Shown here: positions 1-5,228 of the stretch, piece by piece
Numbering within the stretch: the stretch's first letter is position 1
Layout: each line of letters starts with the position of its first letter
Assembly (NCBI GenBank): GCA_030151725.1
Contig: JASLDD010000287.1
Span: forward strand, 1 to 7,912
Length of the DNA: 7,912 bases
From: Solirubrobacteraceae bacterium
Lineage (GTDB): Bacteria; Actinomycetota; Thermoleophilia; Solirubrobacterales; Solirubrobacteraceae
Direction of reading: 5' to 3'
Made by a program: the position numbers and the translations under genes
Notes under the pieces: generated by a model
Seen by the model: the letters and a program-made list of their open reading frames with translations, nothing else
Database searches by the model: none
What the model was told of the DNA's origin: nothing

Positions 1-216
1 TCGCACGAGCTGGTCGGCTTCTTTGAATTCAAGGTAGTAGGTCGCCCCGGAGCTGCCGCCGAACGCCAGGAACGCGACGATCAGAACGACCACGGCCAGC
101 GCCAGCACGGCGATGATCCGCCCCGGCCCAGAGCGGGTGGCGCGGACTCGCGGAGCGGGCGAGTTGGGCGGCGGCGGCGTGGCCGCGGGCGGGCTCGGGG
201 GACTAGCCGTGGCCAT
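1..216 (-). CDS. Mce/MlaD-family protein, N-terminal part (runs off left edge)
   Basis: Only the first 72 codons are inside the window. They encode a Pro/Ala-rich cytoplasmic N-terminus (residues 1-28), basic residues, one membrane anchor (about 33-52, IIAVLALAVVVLIVAFLAF) and then ATYYLEFKEADQLVR. The last stretch matches the first strand and following turn of an Mce domain (family pattern: Y-x-hydrophobic-x-F-x-x-A-x-x-L-V). Mce proteins are membrane-anchored and form periplasmic or wall-space hexamers that carry lipids to YrbE/Mla-type permeases. The ATG at 214-216 has a strong Shine-Dalgarno (GGGAGG, minus strand 229-224) seven bases upstream. The start overlaps the last 14 bases of the preceding transglycosylase gene, which points to translational coupling in one operon. 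The visible part is short, so the family call rests on the anchor, the short motif and the neighbouring full-length Mce gene. Confidence 0.72.
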   Translation of the reverse strand, partial: MATASPPSPPAATPPPPNSPAPRVRATRSGPGRIIAVLALAVVVLIVAFLAFGGSSGATYYLEFKEADQLVR

Positions 217-2461
217 TGGCCTGCCTCCCAGCGTTTTCAGCAGCCGGGCTGTCTGGAATGGCGGCACTCGAGGGACCGCGGCCTACGGTCGGATCGGGTA
301 TCTCACCCAGACGTGAGGTGAGCTTGATCCACTCGGTCGGCGAGAGCGAGGAGTCAAGTCCACTTGCCGCCAGTGCGGTGCCCTTGCTCGGTGCGCTGAA
401 GGCGACGCGGATCGCGCTACTGGCGCCCGGTGAGGCGACCGCGATAGGCGCACCTGGATAGCTCAGCAGACTCACGATCCGCTGTGGCCTGGAGATACCC
501 TGCAGCATCAGCAGCTTGCGCACGGTGCTGTCGGCGATCGAGCCCTGGCCCTGATGCGCGGAGATCGGGATCCCGTTTATTGCAGTAATGCTCACGGCGT
601 AGGTGTCCGCGCTCGCGGGCAGACTGGCGATCGCCGCCACGTTCGCCGGCGCGTTGCACTTCAGCCCAGACACAGATGGCTTCAGTCCCGAGACCGACAG
701 GTACTCGAGCGCCGCCAACACGCGCTTGTCGATGCGACCCGTACGCACGTCCTGGCGACCACAGCGGCTGAGACGAATCCCTGCGTCGTGCAGCACCTGG
801 GGCTCGAGCTGCTGCTTTGACTCCAGCAGCACCTGCCCCGTCGTGGGCGAGGTGGCGAGGAACGGGTTCTCGCCCTTGGCCCTGAAGATCGACGTGTTCT
901 CGAGCGCCACCCACCCATCGAGCACAGGCTTGGGATCGATCAGCGGAGCCCCCACTCCCGCGGGCCGGATCTGAAAGAAGATGTGGGGCTGATCCGCGGC
1001 AATCGTCGCCGTGCTCGCGACCGCTGCTACGTGTCCGAGCACAGTTCCCGCGATCACCTGGGCATGGGCGCGCAGCGGACGCAGATAGACGTCGTTGGAG
1101 CCTTCTCGGAAGACTTTGACCGCAGTCGGCGTAGGATTCGGTGCGAGCACCGGGGGAGCTGCGCTTGGCGTTGGGGTCGGTGTGCTCGGTGCCGGTTCCA
1201 GATCGGCCGCGGCGCCGAGGGAGAGCCCGGAGATCGTGGCTCCTTCGGAGATCGGCGAGCGTGGCTGAGCGCCTGCGGTGGCCGGTCCGGTGGGCGCCGG
1301 TTCAGCTGTGTGGGAGAGCCGTTTGCTGACCGTGCTGCTCACGTGCGGCTCCAGCACGGGGAACACAGGGGAAACCTCGCCAAGCTGGCCGTATACATAC
1401 GTGTTGCCGTATGCATCGCGCAACTGCACGTAGTGGCCGAGTGTCGGCGAGTCGCCGATCTTTACGACTTCTCCGTCCTGCACCGCGATCACGGGAGCGC
1501 CTGCAACCGTGTCGATTGTCGTGCCGGCGAGCGTCTCGGGCTTGCCGCCGCGACCGTTCACGGTGAGGAAGCCGTCGCTGAAATGCGACGCCGCGTGCAC
1601 CGGAAAGTGCGCCTCGGTCAGACCCGTGATCGCGCCGAGCAGTTCGGGTGGCGTACCCCCCAAGAGCTGAGCGCGCAGCATCACCGATTCGACGTATGCC
1701 TGCGAGTGATTATAGGAGAAGACTCCCGCCTTGATGTTGGTGTCACCGCCGGCAGCGCGCAGATAGCGAGCCGCGGCGAAGATCGCGTCGGCCGGGTTGT
1801 AGGGATCCTTGAACCCGTCGCCGTTGGCATCCACGCCGTACTGAGCCCACTCGGCGGGCAGGAACTGCATCCATCCCTCGGCACCCGCGCTCGAGACGCT
1901 CAGATCGCGCCCGTAGTCGGTCTCAACCTCGTTAATCGCCGCGAGAACCTGCCATGGGATCCCGTAGGCCGTGCCGGCCGCCTGGTAGATCGGCAGCAAG
2001 AACGGCGGTATGCGAAAGCTTTCGATGAAGAACCCGGGCACACCCGAGATCGAGGAACGCAGCGCAAGTGGGAGCGACGGGGTCAACGCGGACGGCGAGA
2101 CCGCCTTCTGCTTTGTGCCTTCCGAGGCGCTTTCTGTCGTGTTCGGGACCTTGGCGCTCGACTTGGAGTGTGCCTTTTGGCGAGTGGCAGCGCGAGAGCC
2201 GGGGCTACTGCCCTGAGAGAGCTGCGACTGCACCTGCGGAGCAGCTGCTTCCTCGTTCGGCGGCGCCGGCTGTTCGGTCGCGGCCGTCGGGGTCGTCGAC
2301 GCAGGGCTTTCCGACGCAGGAGGCACGGCCGTGCCTTCTGAGCTGGGAGCGGTCGAAGTGCTCGTCGTCGGGTCCACCGCAAGGGCTATCGTCGGACCCC
2401 CGAGCGCGAGGAGGACCACGGCGAGGGCGATCCGACGCATAAGCTCTGTCGGCGTCATCAA
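203..2461 (-). CDS. Secreted lytic transglycosylase (SLT/MltB-like) with degenerate M23/LytM domain
   Basis: A 752-residue exported protein predicted to act on peptidoglycan outside the membrane. A signal peptide or anchor lies at about 8-29 (MRRIALAVVLLALGG...ALA). A Thr/Pro/Ser-rich low-complexity spacer follows to about 130. Residues about 150-268 form a transglycosylase fold: AINEVETDYG (175-184) carries the likely catalytic Glu180 of the VETxxG signature, then GWMQFLPAEWAQYGVD and an EF-hand-like loop DANGDGFKD (211-219), then DAIFAAARYL and FSYNHS. Residues about 303-370 plus 446-512 resemble an M23/LytM fold (GAPVIAVQDGEVVKIG, YGNTYVYGQL, GTVLGHVA, QPHIFFQIRPAG, PLIDP). The zinc ligands are mostly lost: there is no HxxxD, YGQL stands where YAHL is usual, and HIFFQ where HLHFE is usual. 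A Pro-rich insert (371-445) splits this fold. The C-terminal 240 residues are unrecognised. It starts three bases after the upstream Mce stop, with only a weak SD (GGGA inside the Mce end). ATGs at 2458 and 2440 are alternative starts. Confidence 0.85.
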   Translation of the reverse strand: MMTPTELMRRIALAVVLLALGGPTIALAVDPTTSTSTAPSSEGTAVPPASESPASTTPTAATEQPAPPNEEAAAPQVQSQLSQGSSPGSRAATRQKAHSKSSAKVPNTTESASEGTKQKAVSPSALTPSLPLALRSSISGVPGFFIESFRIPPFLLPIYQAAGTAYGIPWQVLAAINEVETDYGRDLSVSSAGAEGWMQFLPAEWAQYGVDANGDGFKDPYNPADAIFAAARYLRAAGGDTNIKAGVFSYNHSQAYVESVMLRAQLLGGTPPELLGAITGLTEAHFPVHAASHFSDGFLTVNGRGGKPETLAGTTIDTVAGAPVIAVQDGEVVKIGDSPTLGHYVQLRDAYGNTYVYGQLGEVSPVFPVLEPHVSSTVSKRLSHTAEPAPTGPATAGAQPRSPISEGATISGLSLGAAADLEPAPSTPTPTPSAAPPVLAPNPTPTAVKVFREGSNDVYLRPLRAHAQVIAGTVLGHVAAVASTATIAADQPHIFFQIRPAGVGAPLIDPKPVLDGWVALENTSIFRAKGENPFLATSPTTGQVLLESKQQLEPQVLHDAGIRLSRCGRQDVRTGRIDKRVLAALEYLSVSGLKPSVSGLKCNAPANVAAIASLPASADTYAVSITAINGIPISAHQGQGSIADSTVRKLLMLQGISRPQRIVSLLSYPGAPIAVASPGASSAIRVAFSAPSKGTALAASGLDSSLSPTEWIKLTSRLGEIPDPTVGRGPSSAAIPDSPAAENAGRQANGHG
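224..229 (-). promoter_or_regulatory. Ribosome binding site of the left-edge Mce gene
   Basis: GGGAGG on the minus strand, seven bases before the ATG at 216. It lies inside the coding end of the transglycosylase gene. It fixes the start of the downstream Mce protein and explains how the overlapping reading frame is re-initiated. Confidence 0.7.
659..694 (-). repeat. Short imperfect tandem repeat within the transglycosylase gene
   Basis: Residues 590-602 read VSGLKPSVSGLKC, a VSGLK unit repeated at a seven-residue (21-bp) step. At DNA level the two 15-base units (659-673 and 680-694) match at 12 positions. It lies in the unrecognised C-terminal region just before Cys602 and looks like a small local duplication rather than a mobile or array repeat. 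Confidence 0.5.
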
Positions 2462-2464
2462 CGC

Positions 2465-4033
2465 TCAGTTCCCGAGAAGGTAGTTGAGGAGCAGGCCACC
2501 CGCACCGGAGCCTTCGGCTTCGGGGGAGTAATAGGTGGTCGAACCAGTGGAGCCACCCACAGGCTGAGCCGTCGGCGTGCTTTCGGTGGGGGCCGAAAGG
2601 CCAGAGGTGAGTTCGCTGGCGCTCAGCGTGGTCCCCGGATATTTGGCGATCGCTTGGGCCGGCGTCGCGCCTTTCATGACTGCAAGCGTGCGCGCCATCA
2701 TCACGCCTGTCGGTTCGGTACCGGTAGAGGAGGCCTTGGCCGCCGACGCTTTGGCCGAGGAGCCCTTACTGAAGATCTGGCGCACACAGCCGAACGGAAC
2801 CCGTTTGGTCGCATATTTCAGGCACGTCGAGGCGACAGCTTCGGCACGCAGGAAATGCCCGAGCGAGTCATAACCGTTGCCGGCCCCGGCCCCAAGGAAG
2901 ATGAAGTCGAGCAAGCGCTCGAGTCCGCCAGTTTTTTGCAGGCTCCCAAGCAGTTCGGCGAGGTTGCCCGAGAAGGGCTGAGCCGCGGTGCCGAGCGATT
3001 TGAGGTGCGCGAGCAGCGGCTTGGTGGCGACGACCGCCGGGCCCGTGATCTTCGAGGTCTTGCCGAGGTTTTCAAAGAAAGTGGAGGAGCTGTTGGAGAA
3101 GCCGGGCAGGCTGGTGAAGGTTTTGTCGATCCCGGGTGCAGCGAGTTTGAGGTTCGTGAAGACTGGGGTGGCCTGATCGGCGAAGCGGCCGAGCCGTTCC
3201 ATCGCCGGGCCAAGTTGTTTGAGGAACGGTGGGAAGTCTTTGAGGTTCTGCGCCAGTGCGCCGCGGTGTGCCGCTGTCGCCTGGGCAACCTTGTTGCTCT
3301 TTTCGAGGAAGTCAGCCACCTGCGCGCGCACTTTGGCGAACGGCGCCAGCGCCTTGTCGGAGTCGACGGCTAGCTTCGCGAGCACATGGTTCTCCCCGGC
3401 GAGGATCGCGAGCACGCGGTCGAGTTCCTGCAGGGCCGGGTTGGCACGGCGTACGACCGCGCTCAGATCGCTACCACGACCGGCCAGCCCCGCGCCAAGT
3501 TCGTTGATGATGATCGTCAGACGCTCACGTTCGGGCAGGCGGCTGATGTCGCCGAGCAGGTCCACGTCAACGGGGCTGTGGGTGTTCTGCACGGGAAGCA
3601 GATACTCCCCTTCGCCTTCTTGACCTTTGCCGATCTTCTTCAGCGGGGGCGGCAGCGGCGTGCCTTCCACCCGCGACTGCGTGGGCAGGCAGTCGACGTA
3701 CTTCTCGCCGATGAGCGCCTGCGGGCGCACGGTGCAGCTCGCATCGGAGCGGAAATCCTGGAAGCCCGTGTTTTCGATATGGATCACGACAGCAGCCTGG
3801 GCCTGCGCCGTGGGCGTGACCGAGCCGACCGAGCCGACCTTGACCCCGTCGATCTTCACGTCCTCGCCGGAGATGATGTTGCCCGCGTCATCGAAGATCG
3901 CGCGGACCGTGTAGCCGCCGTTGGAGCCGCCCGCCGAGCTGGCGAGCAGAACCACGAGCACGAGCGCGACGACGCCAGCCGCGCCAATGGCACCGGCCGC
4001 CCATCTCCTCCACCCGACGGTCTCCTTCCTCAC
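2465..4033 (-). CDS. Mce/MlaD-family lipid-transport protein
   Basis: A 522-residue Mce protein, expected to be anchored in the cytoplasmic membrane and to form part of a lipid-conducting assembly in the cell envelope. From the chosen GTG start it has a short basic N-terminus (RKETVGWRR), one membrane helix (about 14-33), and an Mce domain at about 40-118: YTVRAIFDDAGNIISGEDVKI then DGVKVGSVGSV (matching the family's G-x-x-V-x-x-x-G-x-x-V-G-x-V core), and LIGEKYVDCLP with Cys100 and Cys115. A long predicted helical region follows (about 155-375), then Cys404/Cys416, then a Ser/Thr/Ala-rich tail ending in GGLLLNYLLGN. The GTG at 4031-4033 is preferred because AAGGA lies five bases upstream. 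A longer reading frame from GTG 4102 has no SD and would run through the 4064-4096 hairpin. The downstream transglycosylase starts three bases after this stop. Substrate is not evident from sequence. Confidence 0.88.
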   Translation of the reverse strand: MRKETVGWRRWAAGAIGAAGVVALVLVVLLASSAGGSNGGYTVRAIFDDAGNIISGEDVKIDGVKVGSVGSVTPTAQAQAAVVIHIENTGFQDFRSDASCTVRPQALIGEKYVDCLPTQSRVEGTPLPPPLKKIGKGQEGEGEYLLPVQNTHSPVDVDLLGDISRLPERERLTIIINELGAGLAGRGSDLSAVVRRANPALQELDRVLAILAGENHVLAKLAVDSDKALAPFAKVRAQVADFLEKSNKVAQATAAHRGALAQNLKDFPPFLKQLGPAMERLGRFADQATPVFTNLKLAAPGIDKTFTSLPGFSNSSSTFFENLGKTSKITGPAVVATKPLLAHLKSLGTAAQPFSGNLAELLGSLQKTGGLERLLDFIFLGAGAGNGYDSLGHFLRAEAVASTCLKYATKRVPFGCVRQIFSKGSSAKASAAKASSTGTEPTGVMMARTLAVMKGATPAQAIAKYPGTTLSASELTSGLSAPTESTPTAQPVGGSTGSTTYYSPEAEGSGAGGLLLNYLLGN

Positions 4034-4038
4034 CCCAA

Positions 4039-4043
4039 TCCTT
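4039..4043 (-). promoter_or_regulatory. Ribosome binding site deciding the Mce start at 4033
   Basis: AAGGA on the minus strand, five bases before the GTG at 4033-4031. A second AAGGA copy lies at 4047-4043. No comparable motif precedes the longer alternative start at 4102. Confidence 0.6.
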
Positions 4044-4063
4044 CCTTGCTGTTCACAACGAGT

Positions 4064-4096
4064 CGGGCGACCCCACCATCCTGGTGAGGCCGCCCG
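4064..4096 (-). terminator. Intergenic hairpin between secreted-protein gene and Mce gene (attenuator or mRNA stabiliser)
   Basis: Two 15-base arms (4064-4078 and 4082-4096) flank a three-base loop. As DNA the arms match at 13 of 15 positions. In the minus-strand RNA both mismatches become G-U wobbles, so the stem is fully paired; in the plus-strand RNA they would be A-C mismatches. This asymmetry suggests a structure selected in the minus-strand transcript. There is no U-tract after it. It lies between two genes of the same apparent operon, about 30 bases before the Mce start, so partial termination or 3'-end protection of the first gene's mRNA fits better than complete termination. Confidence 0.65.
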
Positions 4097-4152
4097 TCCC
4101 ACTTGCTTGTCTGGAGCTTACGCCCTTCTATGGCGCCACTCCCAGTCCTTTC

Positions 4153-4932
4153 CTACTTCTTGGGGCACGGTGCTTTGTACGTGACCGGCACGGTCTGTTC
4201 GACCAGGCCGCCGAGCCCTGCAAACGTCAGTTCGGCCTTGACATTGAAGCCGCCCTTCGGGCACTGACCCTTCTTCGGCAACGTGCCGTAGTAGAGAGTC
4301 TTCTTGCCTTTCTTGATCGCCGAGCCGACCTTGATCTTGATCGACGCGGTCGAGCCGTCAGGTGCACCGGGGACCGTTTCGATCAACGGGACCTGGGAGA
4401 CGAGCTCCGGACCATAGCCACCGCCACCGCTGAGTTTCGTGTATTTGCCGGTGGAGGCGATTTCGATCGATGCGGGGGTGTGACCGTCGACGAAGACGTT
4501 CAGACCACCAGGCGCGTAGAACGATTCAAGGCTCACGGTCTCGGGAACGCGTTCGGTGCCGAAGACCACGAAGCCCTGCGCCGTGCCCACTGGGCCGGCT
4601 TTGGACAGCTTCGGGCATTTCGACGGTTCGTGTTCGACGGCGATCGTGTTGGTAGGGCAGGTCGGGAAGCCAGCCGAGTGGATCTTCGAGCCTGTTGGCA
4701 GGTACACGTTGACCCCGATCAGCGGCGGCGAGTATCCGCCATATTCGGTCCCCGAGATGTGGAATTCAGCTTCGACGGCGGCGCCGGCGCCGTAGATGTT
4801 CCCCGTGTGCGGAAATCCTGGGATCGGCACGGCCTTCGCTTTGAAGGTCACCGTCGGCGCGGCTGACGCTGTACCCGACAGCGCCGTCACGGCGAGGCCC
4901 AGTACGGCAAGACAGGTGGATGCTCTGCGCAT
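4153..4932 (-). CDS. Small secreted beta-rich protein, first gene of the Mce operon (function unknown)
   Basis: A 259-residue exported protein with a classical signal peptide (MRRASTCLAVLGLAVTALSG, cleavage likely after TASA at residue 24). No catalytic motif is visible. The mature part is rich in Gly, Pro, Thr and alternating hydrophobic residues (for example LIGVNVYLPTG, GFVVFGTERV, VSLESFYAPGGLNVFVDG, VKAELTFAG), which suggests beta structure. Four mature cysteines (92, 106, 224, 256) each precede proline and could form two disulfides. The C-terminus is CPKK. I do not recognise a named domain; I have an unverified impression that similar secreted proteins are common in Thermoleophilia. The ATG has an AGGAGA SD eight bases upstream (minus strand 4946-4941). 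Its place at the head of the Mce genes, under the promoter at about 5069-5097, makes an accessory role in substrate capture or envelope binding plausible, but this is inference. Confidence 0.8.
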   Translation of the reverse strand: MRRASTCLAVLGLAVTALSGTASAAPTVTFKAKAVPIPGFPHTGNIYGAGAAVEAEFHISGTEYGGYSPPLIGVNVYLPTGSKIHSAGFPTCPTNTIAVEHEPSKCPKLSKAGPVGTAQGFVVFGTERVPETVSLESFYAPGGLNVFVDGHTPASIEIASTGKYTKLSGGGGYGPELVSQVPLIETVPGAPDGSTASIKIKVGSAIKKGKKTLYYGTLPKKGQCPKGGFNVKAELTFAGLGGLVEQTVPVTYKAPCPKK

Positions 4933-4940
4933 CAGTTATC

Positions 4941-4946
4941 TCTCCT
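4941..4946 (-). promoter_or_regulatory. Ribosome binding site of the secreted-protein gene
   Basis: AGGAGA on the minus strand, eight bases before the ATG at 4932-4930. It is the clearest SD in the operon and fixes the signal-peptide start. Confidence 0.65.
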
Positions 4947-5044
4947 CGTTTGATGGACAGGTCCGCCTCGATCCGGGTAGCTCCGGAGCCATGCACCGGC
5001 GACATCGAGATCCCAAGCCAATTCGGCCCGGGAACAGTGGCGAG

Positions 5045-5062
5045 TTCTGTGACTTCTGTAAC
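5045..5062 (-). repeat. Nine-base tandem direct repeat at the predicted transcription start
   Basis: On the plus strand, TTCTGTGAC is followed directly by TTCTGTAAC (8 of 9 identical). On the minus strand it begins about seven bases after the -10 box, so it covers the predicted +1 and first transcribed bases. A tandem operator for a regulator is possible; chance is not excluded. Confidence 0.4.
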
Positions 5063-5068
5063 ACAACA

Positions 5069-5097
5069 ACCTTATCCGCCTCAGACGACGCGTTCAA
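5069..5097 (-). promoter_or_regulatory. Sigma-70-type promoter of the secreted protein/Mce operon
   Basis: On the minus strand, TTGAAC (5097-5092) and TAAGGT (5074-5069) are separated by exactly 17 bases. TTGA plus TAnnnT is a good match to actinobacterial housekeeping promoters. Predicted start of transcription is near 5062-5064, giving a leader of about 130 bases. It sits upstream of the first gene and downstream of the terminator of the neighbouring PurM-fold gene, exactly where an operon promoter is needed. Confidence 0.55.
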
Positions 5098-5105
5098 GTT
5101 TGAAC
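5092..5105. promoter_or_regulatory. 14-bp palindromic operator over the -35 box
   Basis: GTTCAA-GT-TTGAAC is a perfect inverted repeat (six-base arms, two-base centre). Its left arm is the complement of the proposed -35 hexamer. A dimeric repressor bound here would block RNA polymerase, and many TetR/GntR-type regulators use sites of this size. No regulator gene lies in the window. Confidence 0.5.
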
Positions 5106-5142
5106 TCGCCAGAGGCTGATGGCTTTGTTGTCTACCCAAACC

Positions 5143-5181
5143 CGGCGCGAGCCAAACGGAGCGTCCGTTTGGCGCGCGCCG
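5143..5181 (-). terminator. Strong hairpin terminator after the PurM-fold gene
   Basis: A perfect 10-base stem (5151-5160 with 5164-5173, loop GCG) is extended past one mismatch (5150/5174) by seven more pairs (5143-5149 with 5175-5181). That gives 17 base pairs in 39 bases. It begins 47 bases after the stop codon of the minus-strand PurM-fold gene and separates it from the next promoter. There is no long U-run, only scattered T bases after the stem, which is common in high-GC genomes. Confidence 0.7.
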
Positions 5182-5228
5182 TTGACGAATCCCACGATCA
5201 GGCCGAACTCTAACCCTTGAGTTTAGGA

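Larger units (their letters stand above)
4933..5142. other. Leader and upstream control region of the Mce operon (no gene)
   Basis: There is no convincing coding frame here. Read on the minus strand it holds, in order, the palindrome at 5105-5092, a -35/-10 pair (5097-5069), a 9-bp tandem repeat at the predicted transcription start (5062-5045), and an untranslated leader of roughly 130 bases with a perfect 10-bp palindrome (4980-4989). It ends in the SD of the secreted-protein gene. The long leader leaves room for post-transcriptional control, but I recognise no riboswitch. Confidence 0.5.

Noticed and set aside
983..2341. A 452-residue open frame on the plus strand
   Set aside because: It is antisense to the transglycosylase, has Arg-rich composition typical of a GC-rich shadow frame, no recognisable domain and no good ribosome binding site. 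The minus-strand frame has clear domains.
4034..4102. Longer Mce start at GTG 4102
   Set aside because: There is no Shine-Dalgarno, the extra residues are not Mce-like, and the extension would run through the intergenic hairpin. GTG 4033 has AAGGA at proper spacing.
4943..4957. Similarity of CCTCGTTTG near the secreted-protein start to the inverted repeat at 7888-7912
   Set aside because: The match is only about nine bases, one copy overlaps an SD and the other a coding region. It is most simply coincidence.
4980..4989. Perfect 10-bp palindrome GCTCCGGAGC in the leader of the Mce operon
   Set aside because: Short GC palindromes are common in such a genome and there is no loop or flanking pattern. 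It is noted in the leader entry but not called as a site.
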